Shown here: one piece after another, positions 8,317 through 16,765 of the stretch
Layout of the letters: each line of letters begins with the position of its first letter
Position numbering within the stretch: the stretch's first letter is position 1
NCBI RefSeq assembly: GCF_000732535.1
Contig: NZ_APNK01000003.1
Span: forward strand, 62,001-126,000
Direction: 5' to 3'
Length of the DNA: 64,000 nt
Origin: Salinisphaera hydrothermalis C41B8
GTDB lineage: Bacteria; Pseudomonadota; Gammaproteobacteria; Nevskiales; Salinisphaeraceae
Position numbers and translations under genes: made by a program
Notes under the pieces: generated by a model
Database searches by the model: none
The model's input: the letters and a program-made list of their open reading frames with translations, nothing else
Told to the model about the DNA's origin: nothing

Positions 8317-9045
8317 ATGCAACAAAGCACCAAGGCCCTGCTGCGCCTGCGTCAGATGATCCTCGGCGGCGAACTCGACGTCGACGAGCGTCTGTCGGAA
8401 CCCAAACTGGTCGAGCGAATCGCGGTTTCGCGCACTCCGATCCGCGTGGCGCTGGTCAAGCTCGAGCATGAAGGGTTGATCGAAGCCCTGCCCTCCGGCG
8501 GCTACAAGATCCGGGTCTTCAACAAGCAGGACGTGTTCGACGCCATCGAACTGCGCGGCACCCTCGAAGGCCTCGCGGCCCGACGCGCCGCCGAGAATCG
8601 GCCGACGCGCCGGGCTCTGGCCGGGCTGGCGCGCGCCCTGACGGAACTCGACGACATCCTGTCCGGCGAAACACTCAGCGAGGACGATTTTTCGCGCTAC
8701 ATGAATGCCAACGCCACGTTCCACGACACCTTGCTGGATCTTGCCGCCAGCCCGGTGATGCGCGAGGCCCTGGCGCGGACCGTCGCTCTGCCGTTCGCCT
8801 CGCCCAGCGCGTTCGTCATGGCCCAGGCCGGCCTGCCCGAATCGCACCAGATCCTGCATATCGCCCAGTACCAGCACCACCGGCTGTACGAGGCCATCGA
8901 GGCCGGCGAATCCAGCCGTGCCGAGGATCTGGCCCGCGAACACGCGCGCCTGGCCAAGCGCAACCTCGAAATCGTGCTCGAGCAGGATCCGGCCGTACCG
9001 AACCTGCCCGGCCTGCAGCTGATCAAGGACGCCGGCGCGTTCTGA
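8317..9045 (+). CDS. vanR: GntR (FCD) regulator of vanillate genes
   Basis: A 242-residue FadR-subfamily GntR regulator. The N-terminal winged helix (about residues 5-70, with 'LSEPKLVERIAVSRTPIRVAL') is followed by an all-helical FCD ligand domain with the metal-binding His-rich segments 'NATFHDTLL' and 'YQHHRLYEAI'. VanR proteins of this family repress vanAB and are released by vanillate. The ATG at 8317 has an ACAGGA ribosome binding site and lies 22 bp after vanA; the in-frame ATG at 8257 inside vanA is less likely. Its position between vanA and vanB, rather than divergent from them, is uncommon. Confidence 0.88.
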   Translation: MQQSTKALLRLRQMILGGELDVDERLSEPKLVERIAVSRTPIRVALVKLEHEGLIEALPSGGYKIRVFNKQDVFDAIELRGTLEGLAARRAAENRPTRRALAGLARALTELDDILSGETLSEDDFSRYMNANATFHDTLLDLAASPVMREALARTVALPFASPSAFVMAQAGLPESHQILHIAQYQHHRLYEAIEAGESSRAEDLAREHARLAKRNLEIVLEQDPAVPNLPGLQLIKDAGAF

Positions 9046-9089
9046 AGATGGCACAGGACCGAGCGAACCCTCGTTACAGGAACACGCCC

Positions 9090-10088
9090 ATGGCAACCCA
9101 TCAGCATTTCAATCCGGCCCATATCGTGGCCACCCATGACGTGGCCGACGGCATTCGGCTGTTCGATATCCGCCCCGACGACGGCCTGCAGGCCCACGCG
9201 CCGGGCAGCCATATCGATGTCGAGGTCCTCGTCGAGGACCGGCCGCAGTATCGATCGTTCTCGTTGATCGGCGATGCCGCCGAAGCGGGAGCCTACCGCA
9301 TCGCGGTCAAGGATCGGCCGGACGGCCACGGCGGCTCGCGCTATCTATGGTCGCTTGAACCGGGCGACCGATTGCGCATCAGCGATCCCAAGGATCGCTT
9401 CCCCTTGTCCTATCGAGCCCCGAAAGTCGTACTGATCGCCGGTGGCATCGGCATCACCCCGCTCTACGGCATGGCGCGGGCGCTGGTGCAGAGCGCGCAT
9501 GACGTCCGGCTTCTATATACCGCGCGCACCCGCGAGGAGATGGCCTTCGTCGACGAACTCGCCGCCGAGCTCGGCGACCGGCTGGAACTGTACGTCACTG
9601 GCGAAGGCCAGCGGCTGGACCCGGCCGCGGTCATCCAAGACCTCCACCCCGAGGCCGAACTGTACATCTGTGGCCCGCAATCGCTACGCGAAGCATTTCT
9701 GAGCGTCTGGCTGGAACAGAACCGGCCGGCCGAACGATTCCGTTTCGAGACCTTCGCCAGCAGTGGACGCCTGCCGGACACGCCCTTTGACGTACGCGTC
9801 GCCAACCGCGATCTGGAGTTCACCGTCGCCCGCGACCAGTCCCTGCTCGACGCGCTGCAGGCTCACGGCGTGAACGACGTCCTCTACGACTGCGAACACG
9901 GCGAATGCGGCTTGTGCACGATCGACGTGGTCGAACACAGCGGCGAGCTGGATCATCGCGACGTGTTCTACAGCCCGCGCCAGAAGGCCGCCGGCACCCG
10001 AATGTGCGCCTGTGTGTCGCGCGTGCACGATGGCCACATCGTGATCGATACGTCGCGCCACGCGGTCGATACCGGGCACCCGGACTGA
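9090..10088 (+). CDS. vanB: Vanillate O-demethylase reductase subunit
   Basis: A 332-residue phthalate dioxygenase reductase-type flavoprotein that passes electrons from NAD(P)H through FMN to a plant-type [2Fe-2S] cluster and on to VanA. It has the flavin-binding 'RSFSLIG', the nicotinamide-binding 'VLIAGGIGITPLYGMARAL' (key residues G, G, G, I, T) and the C-terminal ferredoxin cysteines C268, C273, C276 and C306. The ATG at 9090 with an ACAGGAA site is preferred over an in-frame ATG at 9048. It is the last gene of the van operon, followed by a candidate terminator. Confidence 0.9.
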   Translation: MATHQHFNPAHIVATHDVADGIRLFDIRPDDGLQAHAPGSHIDVEVLVEDRPQYRSFSLIGDAAEAGAYRIAVKDRPDGHGGSRYLWSLEPGDRLRISDPKDRFPLSYRAPKVVLIAGGIGITPLYGMARALVQSAHDVRLLYTARTREEMAFVDELAAELGDRLELYVTGEGQRLDPAAVIQDLHPEAELYICGPQSLREAFLSVWLEQNRPAERFRFETFASSGRLPDTPFDVRVANRDLEFTVARDQSLLDALQAHGVNDVLYDCEHGECGLCTIDVVEHSGELDHRDVFYSPRQKAAGTRMCACVSRVHDGHIVIDTSRHAVDTGHPD

Positions 10089-10106
10089 GCCGGATTTGCC
10101 GGGGCG

Positions 10107-10147
10107 CCGGCGGTGTTCCCCTCGGCGATGCCTCGGCCGACCGCCGG
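10107..10147. terminator. Stem-loop after vanB
   Basis: CCGGCGGT (10107-10114) pairs with ACCGCCGG (10140-10147), with further pairing possible inside the 25-base loop (CGGC with GCCG). It starts 19 bp after the vanB stop; there is no T tract. Confidence 0.4.
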
Positions 10148-10521
10148 GAGGCCGGTTCGTCCCTGATCGACCGGTACCCGCTCCGCTGAATAACAGCAGA
10201 CGATGTGCTCGCCCTCGTCGCGGGCCTACCAACAATTTCCGTTCAAGTGTCGCGGTGACTCGCCCGACAAGGGCAAGCCCGTGCAAGTGGGCTTCAACTG
10301 GCCTGCTAACATCGCCACCGCGAACGACCCGCAAGGTCATGTAGCCGCCCATCAGCCGACAATACCAAGCTGGCTCAGGCCACGGCCGCGGCTATCCGCA
10401 AACTTGGCGCTAGCGATGCTGACGTGTGCTTGATACGACCCGGCGGCCAGGAACACCGGCGGCCGCCGCAGGATGCATTGACGGGCACTGGTCGCTGGCG
10501 ACCAGCGCCCGCACTCGGTCT
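10148..10521. other. Non-coding gap between vanB and the MFS gene
   Basis: A convergent gap with no supported gene. A small stem CTGGTCGC-TG-GCGACCAG at 10488-10505, 17 bp after the MFS stop, may help terminate the MFS transcript. Short open frames here show no recognisable domain. Confidence 0.4.
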
Positions 10522-11778
10522 TTAGGCTGCGGCCGGATCCCTGGCGACCTGATTCTTCACGTCAGCGGTTTCTCGCATGAACAGGGCGACCACGAATACC
10601 AGCATCGAGCCGGCGGCGGCCATCAGCAGCGGAATTGCCAGACCGAGAGACGGAAAGCTGTCGGCCATTTCGCCAGCCGCAGTCGGGGCAATCGCGCCGC
10701 CGACAATCTCGCCGAACAGGGTCACGATGCCGATCGCGGCCGCGGCCATGGTCGGCGGCGCGGTCTCGGTCGGCACCAGCACCATCACGATGGCCGCCAC
10801 CGCCTGCCCCGCCTGCGAAACGAACAGCACAGCGGCCAACAGCCAGAGGTGAGCGTACATCGGCGGCCAAAGCAGAATCAGCGGCAGAACCGTGCACAAC
10901 GGACCGGATATCAACAGTGTCGCGCGCCGTCCGATCACATCGGACACTGTCGCCACGAGGCAGCCGATAAAGAAACTGCCGAGGCCGGCCGCCCCCATCA
11001 GAAAGCCGGCCGTCGTCGCCGGTTCGCCGGCCACATGCACAATGTATAGCGGACAGAACGTATTGTAGAGGATCAGCCAGGCTACAAAGCCGCAGTTACC
11101 AATCGCCGCCAATTGGATATTGCGGTACTTCAACAAGGCCAGGAAATCACGTACGCCGGGCTTGGCAACCGGCGCTTCGCTGGCTTGTTCCGGCGTCTTA
11201 TCACGCGGCTCGCGCACAAACAGCCAGATCACCACGGCCAGGATCACGCCCGGAGCACCGGCGACCACGAACGCCCAGCGCCAGCCGAAGCGCGATGCGA
11301 TCTGGGTGGTCAGAACCGGGGCGACGGCGAAACCGATCAACGCCGCGGCAGACACCACGATGCCGGTATTGCGCCCGCGCCGCTTCGGGTGCGATCCCTT
11401 TTCGACCAATGTATTGACGATTGACCAGCACGGGCCCTCCGCCACCCCGATCGCGCCACGAAGCAGGAGCATGTCGAAAAAATTACGAGCCGCACCGCAC
11501 AGCCATGACAGACCGGCGAAGGCGAACACCGCCGGCACCAGCACGGGCTTGCGGCCGACGCGATCGGACACCGCACCGAGCACGAACGAGGAAAAAGCCC
11601 AAGTGATCGCCAGGATCGAGGCGAGCTCCCCGATTTGACCGGCATTGAGATGAAAGTCCTTGGCGATGAAAGGCGCCAGATACAGCTCGGCCATGCGATC
11701 CAGAAACACCGTGCCCCAGGTTAGAAACATCAGGCCGACGATGAAGGTTTCATATCGCGAATCGTGTCGGGTGCGCAT
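10522..11778 (-). CDS. MFS transporter, candidate aromatic acid permease
   Basis: A 418-residue major facilitator protein with 12 predicted helices. The family signature between helices 2 and 3 is 'GAVSDRVGRKPVL' (near residue 68), and the equivalent in the second half is 'VATVSDVIGRRATLL'. A cytosolic loop lies near residues 200-225. Its position beside the ferulate/vanillate genes, convergent with vanB, suggests uptake of hydroxycinnamate or vanillate (compare VanK and FerT types), but the sequence alone does not fix the substrate. Its promoter region contains TTTTGTTC and GAACAAAA arms at 11794-11835. Confidence 0.75.
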   Translation of the reverse strand: MRTRHDSRYETFIVGLMFLTWGTVFLDRMAELYLAPFIAKDFHLNAGQIGELASILAITWAFSSFVLGAVSDRVGRKPVLVPAVFAFAGLSWLCGAARNFFDMLLLRGAIGVAEGPCWSIVNTLVEKGSHPKRRGRNTGIVVSAAALIGFAVAPVLTTQIASRFGWRWAFVVAGAPGVILAVVIWLFVREPRDKTPEQASEAPVAKPGVRDFLALLKYRNIQLAAIGNCGFVAWLILYNTFCPLYIVHVAGEPATTAGFLMGAAGLGSFFIGCLVATVSDVIGRRATLLISGPLCTVLPLILLWPPMYAHLWLLAAVLFVSQAGQAVAAIVMVLVPTETAPPTMAAAAIGIVTLFGEIVGGAIAPTAAGEMADSFPSLGLAIPLLMAAAGSMLVFVVALFMRETADVKNQVARDPAAA

Positions 11779-11793
11779 ATCAACGATGCCTCT

Positions 11794-11835
11794 TTTTGTT
11801 CACAAGGCGCACATTCGTACGCTATGGGAACAAAA
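11794..11835. promoter_or_regulatory. Spaced inverted repeat upstream of the MFS gene
   Basis: TTTTGTTC at 11794-11801 and GAACAAAA at 11828-11835 are perfect inverted arms with a 26-bp spacer, starting 15 bp upstream of the MFS start. It could be a regulator site pair. A weak -10-like TATATT on the minus strand lies just beyond. Confidence 0.25.
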
Positions 11836-12515
11836 TATACGCGCTCCGGTTGGCATGCTGTACACGCAAAAGGTCGTAATCGCGCCGAGTCACCAACTTC
11901 GAAAGCACCGCTGTTCACACGGCCCAGGACGACAAGATAGACGCATCGATTCAGCCGCCCTGACTCGGCCGACCGGACGTTCGCGCGCAACAGCTCCTAA
12001 GCCGATAAAACCCATGTCGGCATGGCCCACGATCGTGACTTGGCAGCTATTCATCCCAGCGAGGCATGCGCTGCTCAGACCCATGAACGGGTGACCGGCT
12101 TCCATGTCGCGTTGGCTACGAACGACGCGCCAATGGCGCTTGGCTACAACCCCGTGCACCGCGGATGCGGGGTACTCGCGCCATCGCAAAGACGCGATCG
12201 GATGGCATTGCAGTCCCGGCCCGCGATTGACGGGCTCCGGAATGCCGCAAGCTGGGGCCGCGGCATGCCCCAACCAGACACGTTTAAGGTCTGCCACACG
12301 CTGTTTGGGCAAGGCTTGGAACAGAACGCCGCGACGGGGTGTGTCCGTTGCATCGTGTTCGGTTACAGCCTCGGCAGTTATCCGGCGTTCAGCGGATACA
12401 CGACCGCTCGAACCCTCGAGTGGTCGGCGGCAAACCGATGGTTTTCAGATGAGCTTCGAACGACGCCGCTTCAACCGAATCCTCCGGCCGGCGCCGTCCA
12501 ACCCATTCGGGCCTG
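11836..12515. other. Long stretch without a recognisable gene
   Basis: About 680 bp between the MFS promoter and the hairpin at 12516. An open frame of 164 codons (12022-12516, plus strand) ends exactly at that hairpin, but its product resembles nothing I know and has poor codon character. A small hairpin TGGGGC/GCCCCA lies at 12253-12272. It may be a decayed gene. Confidence 0.35.
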
Positions 12516-12543
12516 ATCATGGCCGGCCTGGGCCGGCCATGAT
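12516..12543. terminator. Perfect 13-bp hairpin, probably the displaced gdh terminator
   Basis: ATCATGGCCGGCC and GGCCGGCCATGAT form a 13-bp perfect stem with only TG between (in practice a 4-6 base loop). It lies 13 bp beyond repeat copy B. Removing the 274-bp repeat would put it about 30 bp after the glutamate dehydrogenase stop, so I read it as that gene's terminator separated by the insertion. Confidence 0.5.
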
Positions 12544-12556
12544 GGAAACGGGCTCG

Positions 12557-12830
12557 CTAGGGCGTGTTGAGGTTTCGTCCGAGCGCCGCGTTGGCGTCCG
12601 CAAATCGTGTCCGGCAAGGCGCGAGTCGCCGCGTCGTGGCGAGTCACGACCCAGACTCGCAACGCCGCCGGGCGGGATTTGCGGCCCAACCCGAAGGGAC
12701 AAGCGCTGTTTTGCGGCAATACAGCGTTGTAGTTCGCTCGCGTAGAACGACTACGCCACGCTCGCTACGCCTCGTCTTGCCGCAAAACAGCGCTTGGCGC
12801 GGACTCGCGCGAAACCTCAACACGCCCTAG
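12557..12830 (+). repeat. MITE-like palindromic repeat, full copy B (274 bp)
   Basis: It begins CTAGGGCGTGTTGAGGTTTC and ends with its reverse complement, giving a 21-bp perfect terminal inverted repeat. Internally there are two fold-back units. On the left, CCGCAAAT ... ATTTGCGG encloses GTCGTG/CACGAC. On the right, a 19-bp perfect repeat begins AAGCGCTGTTTTGCGG at 12701-12719 and returns at 12777-12795. The length equals copy C at 43811-44084, and most of the internal sequence is shared. It has no open frame with a plausible product. CTAG at both ends suggests a TA-centred target duplication. Confidence 0.8.
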
Positions 12831-12847
12831 ACCCGGAAAACAGTCGA

Positions 12848-14101
12848 CTATCGTCGACCGAAGAATTCGCTCGTTCCGGTCGCGGCCGTCGCTTTCTCGA
12901 TCTTTTCCAACGCCCGTATATAGGCGGCCGTACGCAGATCGACGTCGTCCTCTTCGGCGCGGTCGGCCACGGCGCGGGTGGCGTCGACCATACGGCTCTC
13001 GAGGCGCTCGGCGACGGTATCGGCATCCCAGTACCAAGCCTGGCGATTCTGGACCCACTCGAAATAGCTCACGGTCACGCCGCCGGCGTTGGCGAGGATG
13101 TCGGGCAATACGACCACGCCGTTGTCGATCAGCGTGCGATCGGCCTCGCTGGCGATCGGGCCGTTGGCGATCTCCACGATCACACCGGCCGCCACCTCAT
13201 CGGCATTGTCGGCGGTGATCACTGATTCCAGCGCGGCCGGTGCCAGTACATCGACATCCAGGGTGACGAGATCGGCGTTCGACAGCGTCTCGCCCTCGGC
13301 CTCGCTCACCGAGCCCTGCTCGTTCTTGATGCGAGTAACGGCATCGACATCCAGCCCGTCGGCGTTGTAGAGGCCGCCGGAAGAATCGCTTACCGCGACC
13401 ACTTTGTAGCCGGCATCGGCGGCGAGCTTGGCAAAGCGCTGACCGGCGTTGCCGAAGCCCTGGACCGCCACGGTGGTGCCTTCGGCGTCGCGTTCCCAAC
13501 GCTGCATCATGGTGGACAGCACATGAAACGCGCCGTCGCCGGTCGCCGTCGTGCGCCCGAGTGACCCGCCCATTTCTACCGGTTTGCCGGTGATCACGGC
13601 GGGTGTATGCGCCCGGGCAATGATGCGGTATTGATCCGCCATCCAGCCCATCACGCGCGGGTTGGTATTGACGTCCGGCGCCGGAATATCGCTGTCCGGC
13701 CCGATGAAATCGGCGATCTGGTCGATATAGGCCCGCGACAGCCGTTCCAGCTCGGCCGGCGACAGCTGCTTGGGATCGACCGCGACCCCGCCCTTGCCGC
13801 CGCCGAACGGCAGGCCCATGACGGCGCACTTCATGGTCATCCAGAACGCGAGCGTCGAGACCTCGTCGGCGTTCACGTCGGGGTGGAAGCGAATACCGCC
13901 CTTGGCGGGGCCGAGCGTGCTGTCGTAGCGCACGCGATAGCCGGAGAACACGGTCAGACGACCATCGTCGTGACGCAGCGGCACGCTGACTTTCAGCGCG
14001 GCGTCCGGCTGGGCCAGGCGCTGCGCCACATCCTGTGAAATCTCGATATGCTCGAGCGCGGCTTCGATGCGTGCGCTGGCACCGTCGAACAGACTGGGCA
14101 T
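12848..14101 (-). CDS. Glu/Leu/Phe/Val-type (glutamate) dehydrogenase
   Basis: A 417-residue enzyme of the hexameric glutamate dehydrogenase family, which interconverts glutamate and 2-oxoglutarate plus ammonia with NAD(P). Substrate-site residues are present: K67 in 'GPAKGGIRFHP', K91, the catalytic K103 in 'GGGKGG' and D143 in 'PAPDVNTN'. The Rossmann motif 'AVQGFGNAGQRFA' starts the second domain. I take the ATG at 14101 because it gives the family's usual length; the open frame continues upstream but without family-like sequence. It is divergent from the TSUP gene across a strong inverted repeat at 14205-14231. Glutamate rather than leucine or phenylalanine is the best guess from the residues seen. 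Confidence 0.88.
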   Translation of the reverse strand: MPSLFDGASARIEAALEHIEISQDVAQRLAQPDAALKVSVPLRHDDGRLTVFSGYRVRYDSTLGPAKGGIRFHPDVNADEVSTLAFWMTMKCAVMGLPFGGGKGGVAVDPKQLSPAELERLSRAYIDQIADFIGPDSDIPAPDVNTNPRVMGWMADQYRIIARAHTPAVITGKPVEMGGSLGRTTATGDGAFHVLSTMMQRWERDAEGTTVAVQGFGNAGQRFAKLAADAGYKVVAVSDSSGGLYNADGLDVDAVTRIKNEQGSVSEAEGETLSNADLVTLDVDVLAPAALESVITADNADEVAAGVIVEIANGPIASEADRTLIDNGVVVLPDILANAGGVTVSYFEWVQNRQAWYWDADTVAERLESRMVDATRAVADRAEEDDVDLRTAAYIRALEKIEKATAATGTSEFFGRR

Positions 14102-14204
14102 GATGTGAATTGCCTTGTGCAAAATTAATGCCCCAAGGCTGCCGCGCGGCACGTCGGCGACGTAATCCGTAATTTTGCGGTGGCGTTCGTTTTTTATGGC
14201 GTTA

Positions 14205-14231
14205 AAAACAGCTGATGGAGTCAGCTGTTTT
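14205..14231. promoter_or_regulatory. Perfect inverted repeat between gdh and the TSUP gene
   Basis: AAAACAGCTGA (14205-14215) and TCAGCTGTTTT (14221-14231) are perfect 11-bp arms around TGGAG, in the divergent gap. The position suits a shared operator for the two genes. It could also form an RNA hairpin, but termination between divergent starts makes little sense. Confidence 0.45.
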
Positions 14232-14261
14232 GATGCCGAATTAATAATCGTCCGGACGCTC

Positions 14262-15002
14262 ATGGACTGGATCATGCTCTTTGCCGCGGCCCTGGCCGCG
14301 GGCGCCATCAATGCCCTGGCCGGCGGAGGCAGCTTCATCACACTGCCGGCGTTGCTTTTCCATGGCCTGCCGGCCACCGCCGCAAACGCCACCAGTGCCA
14401 CGGCAGTGCTGCCGGGCTATGTAACCACGCTGACGCGCCTGCGCCGCGAAGTCGAAGCGCCGGCCGGGCTGAACCTGCCCACCATGATCGCGATCGCCGC
14501 GGCCGGCGGGGTGAGCGGCGCGGCCCTGCTGCTGGCCACGGGCGACCGGGCTTTCGCGGCAATCGTGCCCTGGCTGATGGCGGTGGCCACGCTCATCTTC
14601 GCCGCCGGGCCCTGGATCAAGCGGGCGACCCGGGGCCGGCGGGCACCGCGCAGCATTGCCATTCCCGCGCTGTATCTCACCTGCGCCTATGGCGGCTACT
14701 TCAACGGTGGCGTGGGCATCATCATGATTGCCGTGCTCGGCCTGCTGGGCCAGACGCGGTTGTTGTCGTCGGTCGCGATGAAGGCCGTGACCTCGGCCGT
14801 GCTGACCGCGATATCCGTGCTCGTTTATGCCGCCTTCGGGCTCGTGCACTGGCCGCTGGCCGCGCTGATGGCCGGCGGCGCCTTGATCGGCGGCTGGCTG
14901 GGTGCGGCAACCGGGCATGCCATCGACCCGCGCTGGCATCGCATCGGCATCGTGGTGATCGGCGTTGTGATGACCGCGCTGATGTTCGGGCGCGGTGCGT
15001 AG
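14262..15002 (+). CDS. TSUP (TauE/SafE) family membrane permease
   Basis: A 246-residue membrane protein of the TSUP family, whose characterised members export sulfite or sulfoacetate or move other small organosulfur anions. About eight hydrophobic helices are visible. The family's 'AGAINALAGGGSFITLPALL' opening is at residues 14-33, with its half-repeat 'YGGYFNGGVGIIMIAVLGLL' near residue 147. The ATG at 14262 starts directly into the first helix, so I prefer it over the upstream in-frame ATG. The substrate is unknown. A second TSUP gene lies in the sulfonate operon at 54574-55338. An end fragment of the MITE-like repeat follows at 15022-15054. Confidence 0.82.
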   Translation: MDWIMLFAAALAAGAINALAGGGSFITLPALLFHGLPATAANATSATAVLPGYVTTLTRLRREVEAPAGLNLPTMIAIAAAGGVSGAALLLATGDRAFAAIVPWLMAVATLIFAAGPWIKRATRGRRAPRSIAIPALYLTCAYGGYFNGGVGIIMIAVLGLLGQTRLLSSVAMKAVTSAVLTAISVLVYAAFGLVHWPLAALMAGGALIGGWLGAATGHAIDPRWHRIGIVVIGVVMTALMFGRGA

Positions 15003-15021
15003 CTTTCGCGCGGGCCGCCGG

Positions 15022-15054
15022 CTCGCGCTCGCACGAAACCTCAACAGCCCCTAG
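15022..15054 (-). repeat. MITE-like repeat end fragment D
   Basis: CTCGCGCTCGCACGAAACCT continues into CAACAGCCCCTAG, matching the right terminus of copies B and C. Only the end is left, 20 bp after the TSUP stop. Confidence 0.6.
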
Positions 15055-15087
15055 GATGACGAGCATCGTTCAAATCGGATGTTTTGC

Positions 15088-15837
15088 ATGGACAAAGTGA
15101 TGATCGTCACCGGCGGCAGCCGGGGCATTGGCGCGGCGACGTCGCTCATGGCGGCCAAATACGGCTATGCCGTCGCGGTGAACTACCGCGGCAATCGCGA
15201 AGCGGCCGAGGCCGTGGTCTCGGCCATCGAAAAAGACGGCGGCCGGGCGATCGCGGTTCAGGCCGATGTATCGAACGAGGCCGATGTCGTGGCCTTGTTC
15301 CAGGCGGTCGACGAGCATCTCGGCCCGGTCACCGCGCTGGTCAACAATGCGGGTATCGTCGACGAGCCATCGCCGGTGGCCGATATGAGCGCGGAACGCA
15401 TCGAGCGCATGATGAAGATCAACGTCGTGGGCCCGTTCCTCTGCGCGCGCGAGGCGATCCGGCGCATGGGCACCGAGCACGGCGGCGCCGGTGGCGTGAT
15501 CGTCAACGTGTCGTCTGCCGCCAGCCATGCCGGCGGCGGTGGCGGTGCGGGCACCTACATCGACTACGGCGCCTCGAAAGGCGCGATCGATACCTTCACC
15601 GAGGGCCTGGCACGGGAAGTCGCGGGCGAAAAGATTCGCGTCAACGCCGTGCGCCCGGGCGTGATCGATACCGAAATCCATGCCAGCGGCGGCCAGCCGG
15701 ACAAGCCCCAGCAAGCGCCGGCCAAGATTCCGCTCGGCCGGATCGGCACGCCGGAAGACATCGCCGAGGCGATCCTCTATCTGACCGAGGCCGAATTCAC
15801 GACCGGCGCCTTTCTGGACGTCGACGGCGGCGTCTGA
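15088..15837 (+). CDS. Short-chain dehydrogenase/reductase (FabG-like)
   Basis: A 249-residue classical SDR. It has the cofactor motif T8-G-G-S-R-G-I-G15, the 'NNAG' motif at 86-89, catalytic S142/S143 and the Y160-x3-K164 pair in 'YGASK'. The 'VNYRGN' after strand 2 suggests NADP(H). The C-terminal 'TGAFLDVDGGV' is typical. Family members reduce or oxidise many carbonyl/alcohol substrates, and nothing here fixes the substrate. The ATG at 15088 puts the first strand three residues in; an ATG three codons upstream is possible. It stands alone on its strand, between the TSUP gene and the SHOCT gene. Confidence 0.85.
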   Translation: MDKVMIVTGGSRGIGAATSLMAAKYGYAVAVNYRGNREAAEAVVSAIEKDGGRAIAVQADVSNEADVVALFQAVDEHLGPVTALVNNAGIVDEPSPVADMSAERIERMMKINVVGPFLCAREAIRRMGTEHGGAGGVIVNVSSAASHAGGGGGAGTYIDYGASKGAIDTFTEGLAREVAGEKIRVNAVRPGVIDTEIHASGGQPDKPQQAPAKIPLGRIGTPEDIAEAILYLTEAEFTTGAFLDVDGGV

Positions 15838-15935
15838 GCGCGTCCCAAAAAAACCAGGCGAGGCGCACCGCGCGTTCAGCGCGGCGCGCCCGGTCGGCCC
15901 TACACTGATGTCATCGACATTCCCGGGGACGCGCC

Positions 15936-16646
15936 ATGTCTCGCCTGAAACCGCATACCGAACAAATCGCCCAAGATCTGAGTCATCAGCACGGCTTCAG
16001 CATCGAGGCCGTGCGCCACATGATCCGCGCGATCGACGCCGGCTGGGGCCGCATGGCCTCCTTCGATCACCCCGAGTTCGGCGGCCAGGGCCAATGGATG
16101 CAGGGCGGGATGATCATGCTCGGCGAGCCGCTCAATCACAGTCTGCGCGCCCGGGTCGACGCGCTGTGTAGTGAGATCGCCCGCGCCCACGACGCCAGCG
16201 GCCCGCTGATCGAACACGGCTCGCAAACGGCGACGCCAACCTGGCCGGACTCGCTCGGCACGCCGAGCGCGACCGGCAGCCAGGGCGATCTGCACTACGC
16301 GTGGTTCGCCGATACCCGACGCCTGGCGCTGATGCGCCACGGCCAGTTACAGGTCTTCGACACCGGGGATCACCGTATTTCCGGCGTGTCGCAACAGCAG
16401 GGCAACACCTCGGGCAATATCAGCTTCACCAGCCAGAATGGCCCGATCGATCTGGCCTCGTTGACGCCGGTCGCCGATCCGGCAGCGCCGACCCACCGCG
16501 CCACGACCGCCGCTTCGCCCACGGCCCGATCAAACGGCGACGATGTGTTCACGGCCATCGAACGGCTCGGCGAACTGCGCGATCGCGGCCTGCTCACCGA
16601 CGAGGAGTTTCGCGCCAAGAAGACCGAGCTGCTGTCGCGCCTCTGA
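15936..16646 (+). CDS. Hypothetical protein with C-terminal SHOCT domain
   Basis: A 236-residue protein. The last 35 residues, 'AIERLGELRDRGLLTDEEF' onward to 'KKTELLSRL', form a SHOCT motif, a short helical oligomerisation module found at the ends of many bacterial proteins. The first 180 residues contain 'HMIRAIDAGWGRMASFDHPEFGG' and a Gln/Asn/Ser-rich stretch near 155-170, resembling uncharacterised proteins that carry SHOCT tails. No signal peptide or membrane helix is evident. The function is unknown. Confidence 0.75.
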   Translation: MSRLKPHTEQIAQDLSHQHGFSIEAVRHMIRAIDAGWGRMASFDHPEFGGQGQWMQGGMIMLGEPLNHSLRARVDALCSEIARAHDASGPLIEHGSQTATPTWPDSLGTPSATGSQGDLHYAWFADTRRLALMRHGQLQVFDTGDHRISGVSQQQGNTSGNISFTSQNGPIDLASLTPVADPAAPTHRATTAASPTARSNGDDVFTAIERLGELRDRGLLTDEEFRAKKTELLSRL

Positions 16647-16765
16647 GGTCTGCGCACCGCACTGGCTCGCGTCCGGTTACGCTCGCAAGCCCGCGGTGAA
16701 AACGACTGGACGCGAACGAAAAACGCCGCTTAGGCTGGTTGGCCGATCCCCGAACCGTGCTGTCC

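Noticed and set aside
12022-12516. 164-codon open frame ending at a strong hairpin
   Set aside because: The placement is suggestive, but the product matches nothing I know and the hairpin is better explained as the glutamate dehydrogenase terminator. Listed only as a gene-poor stretch.
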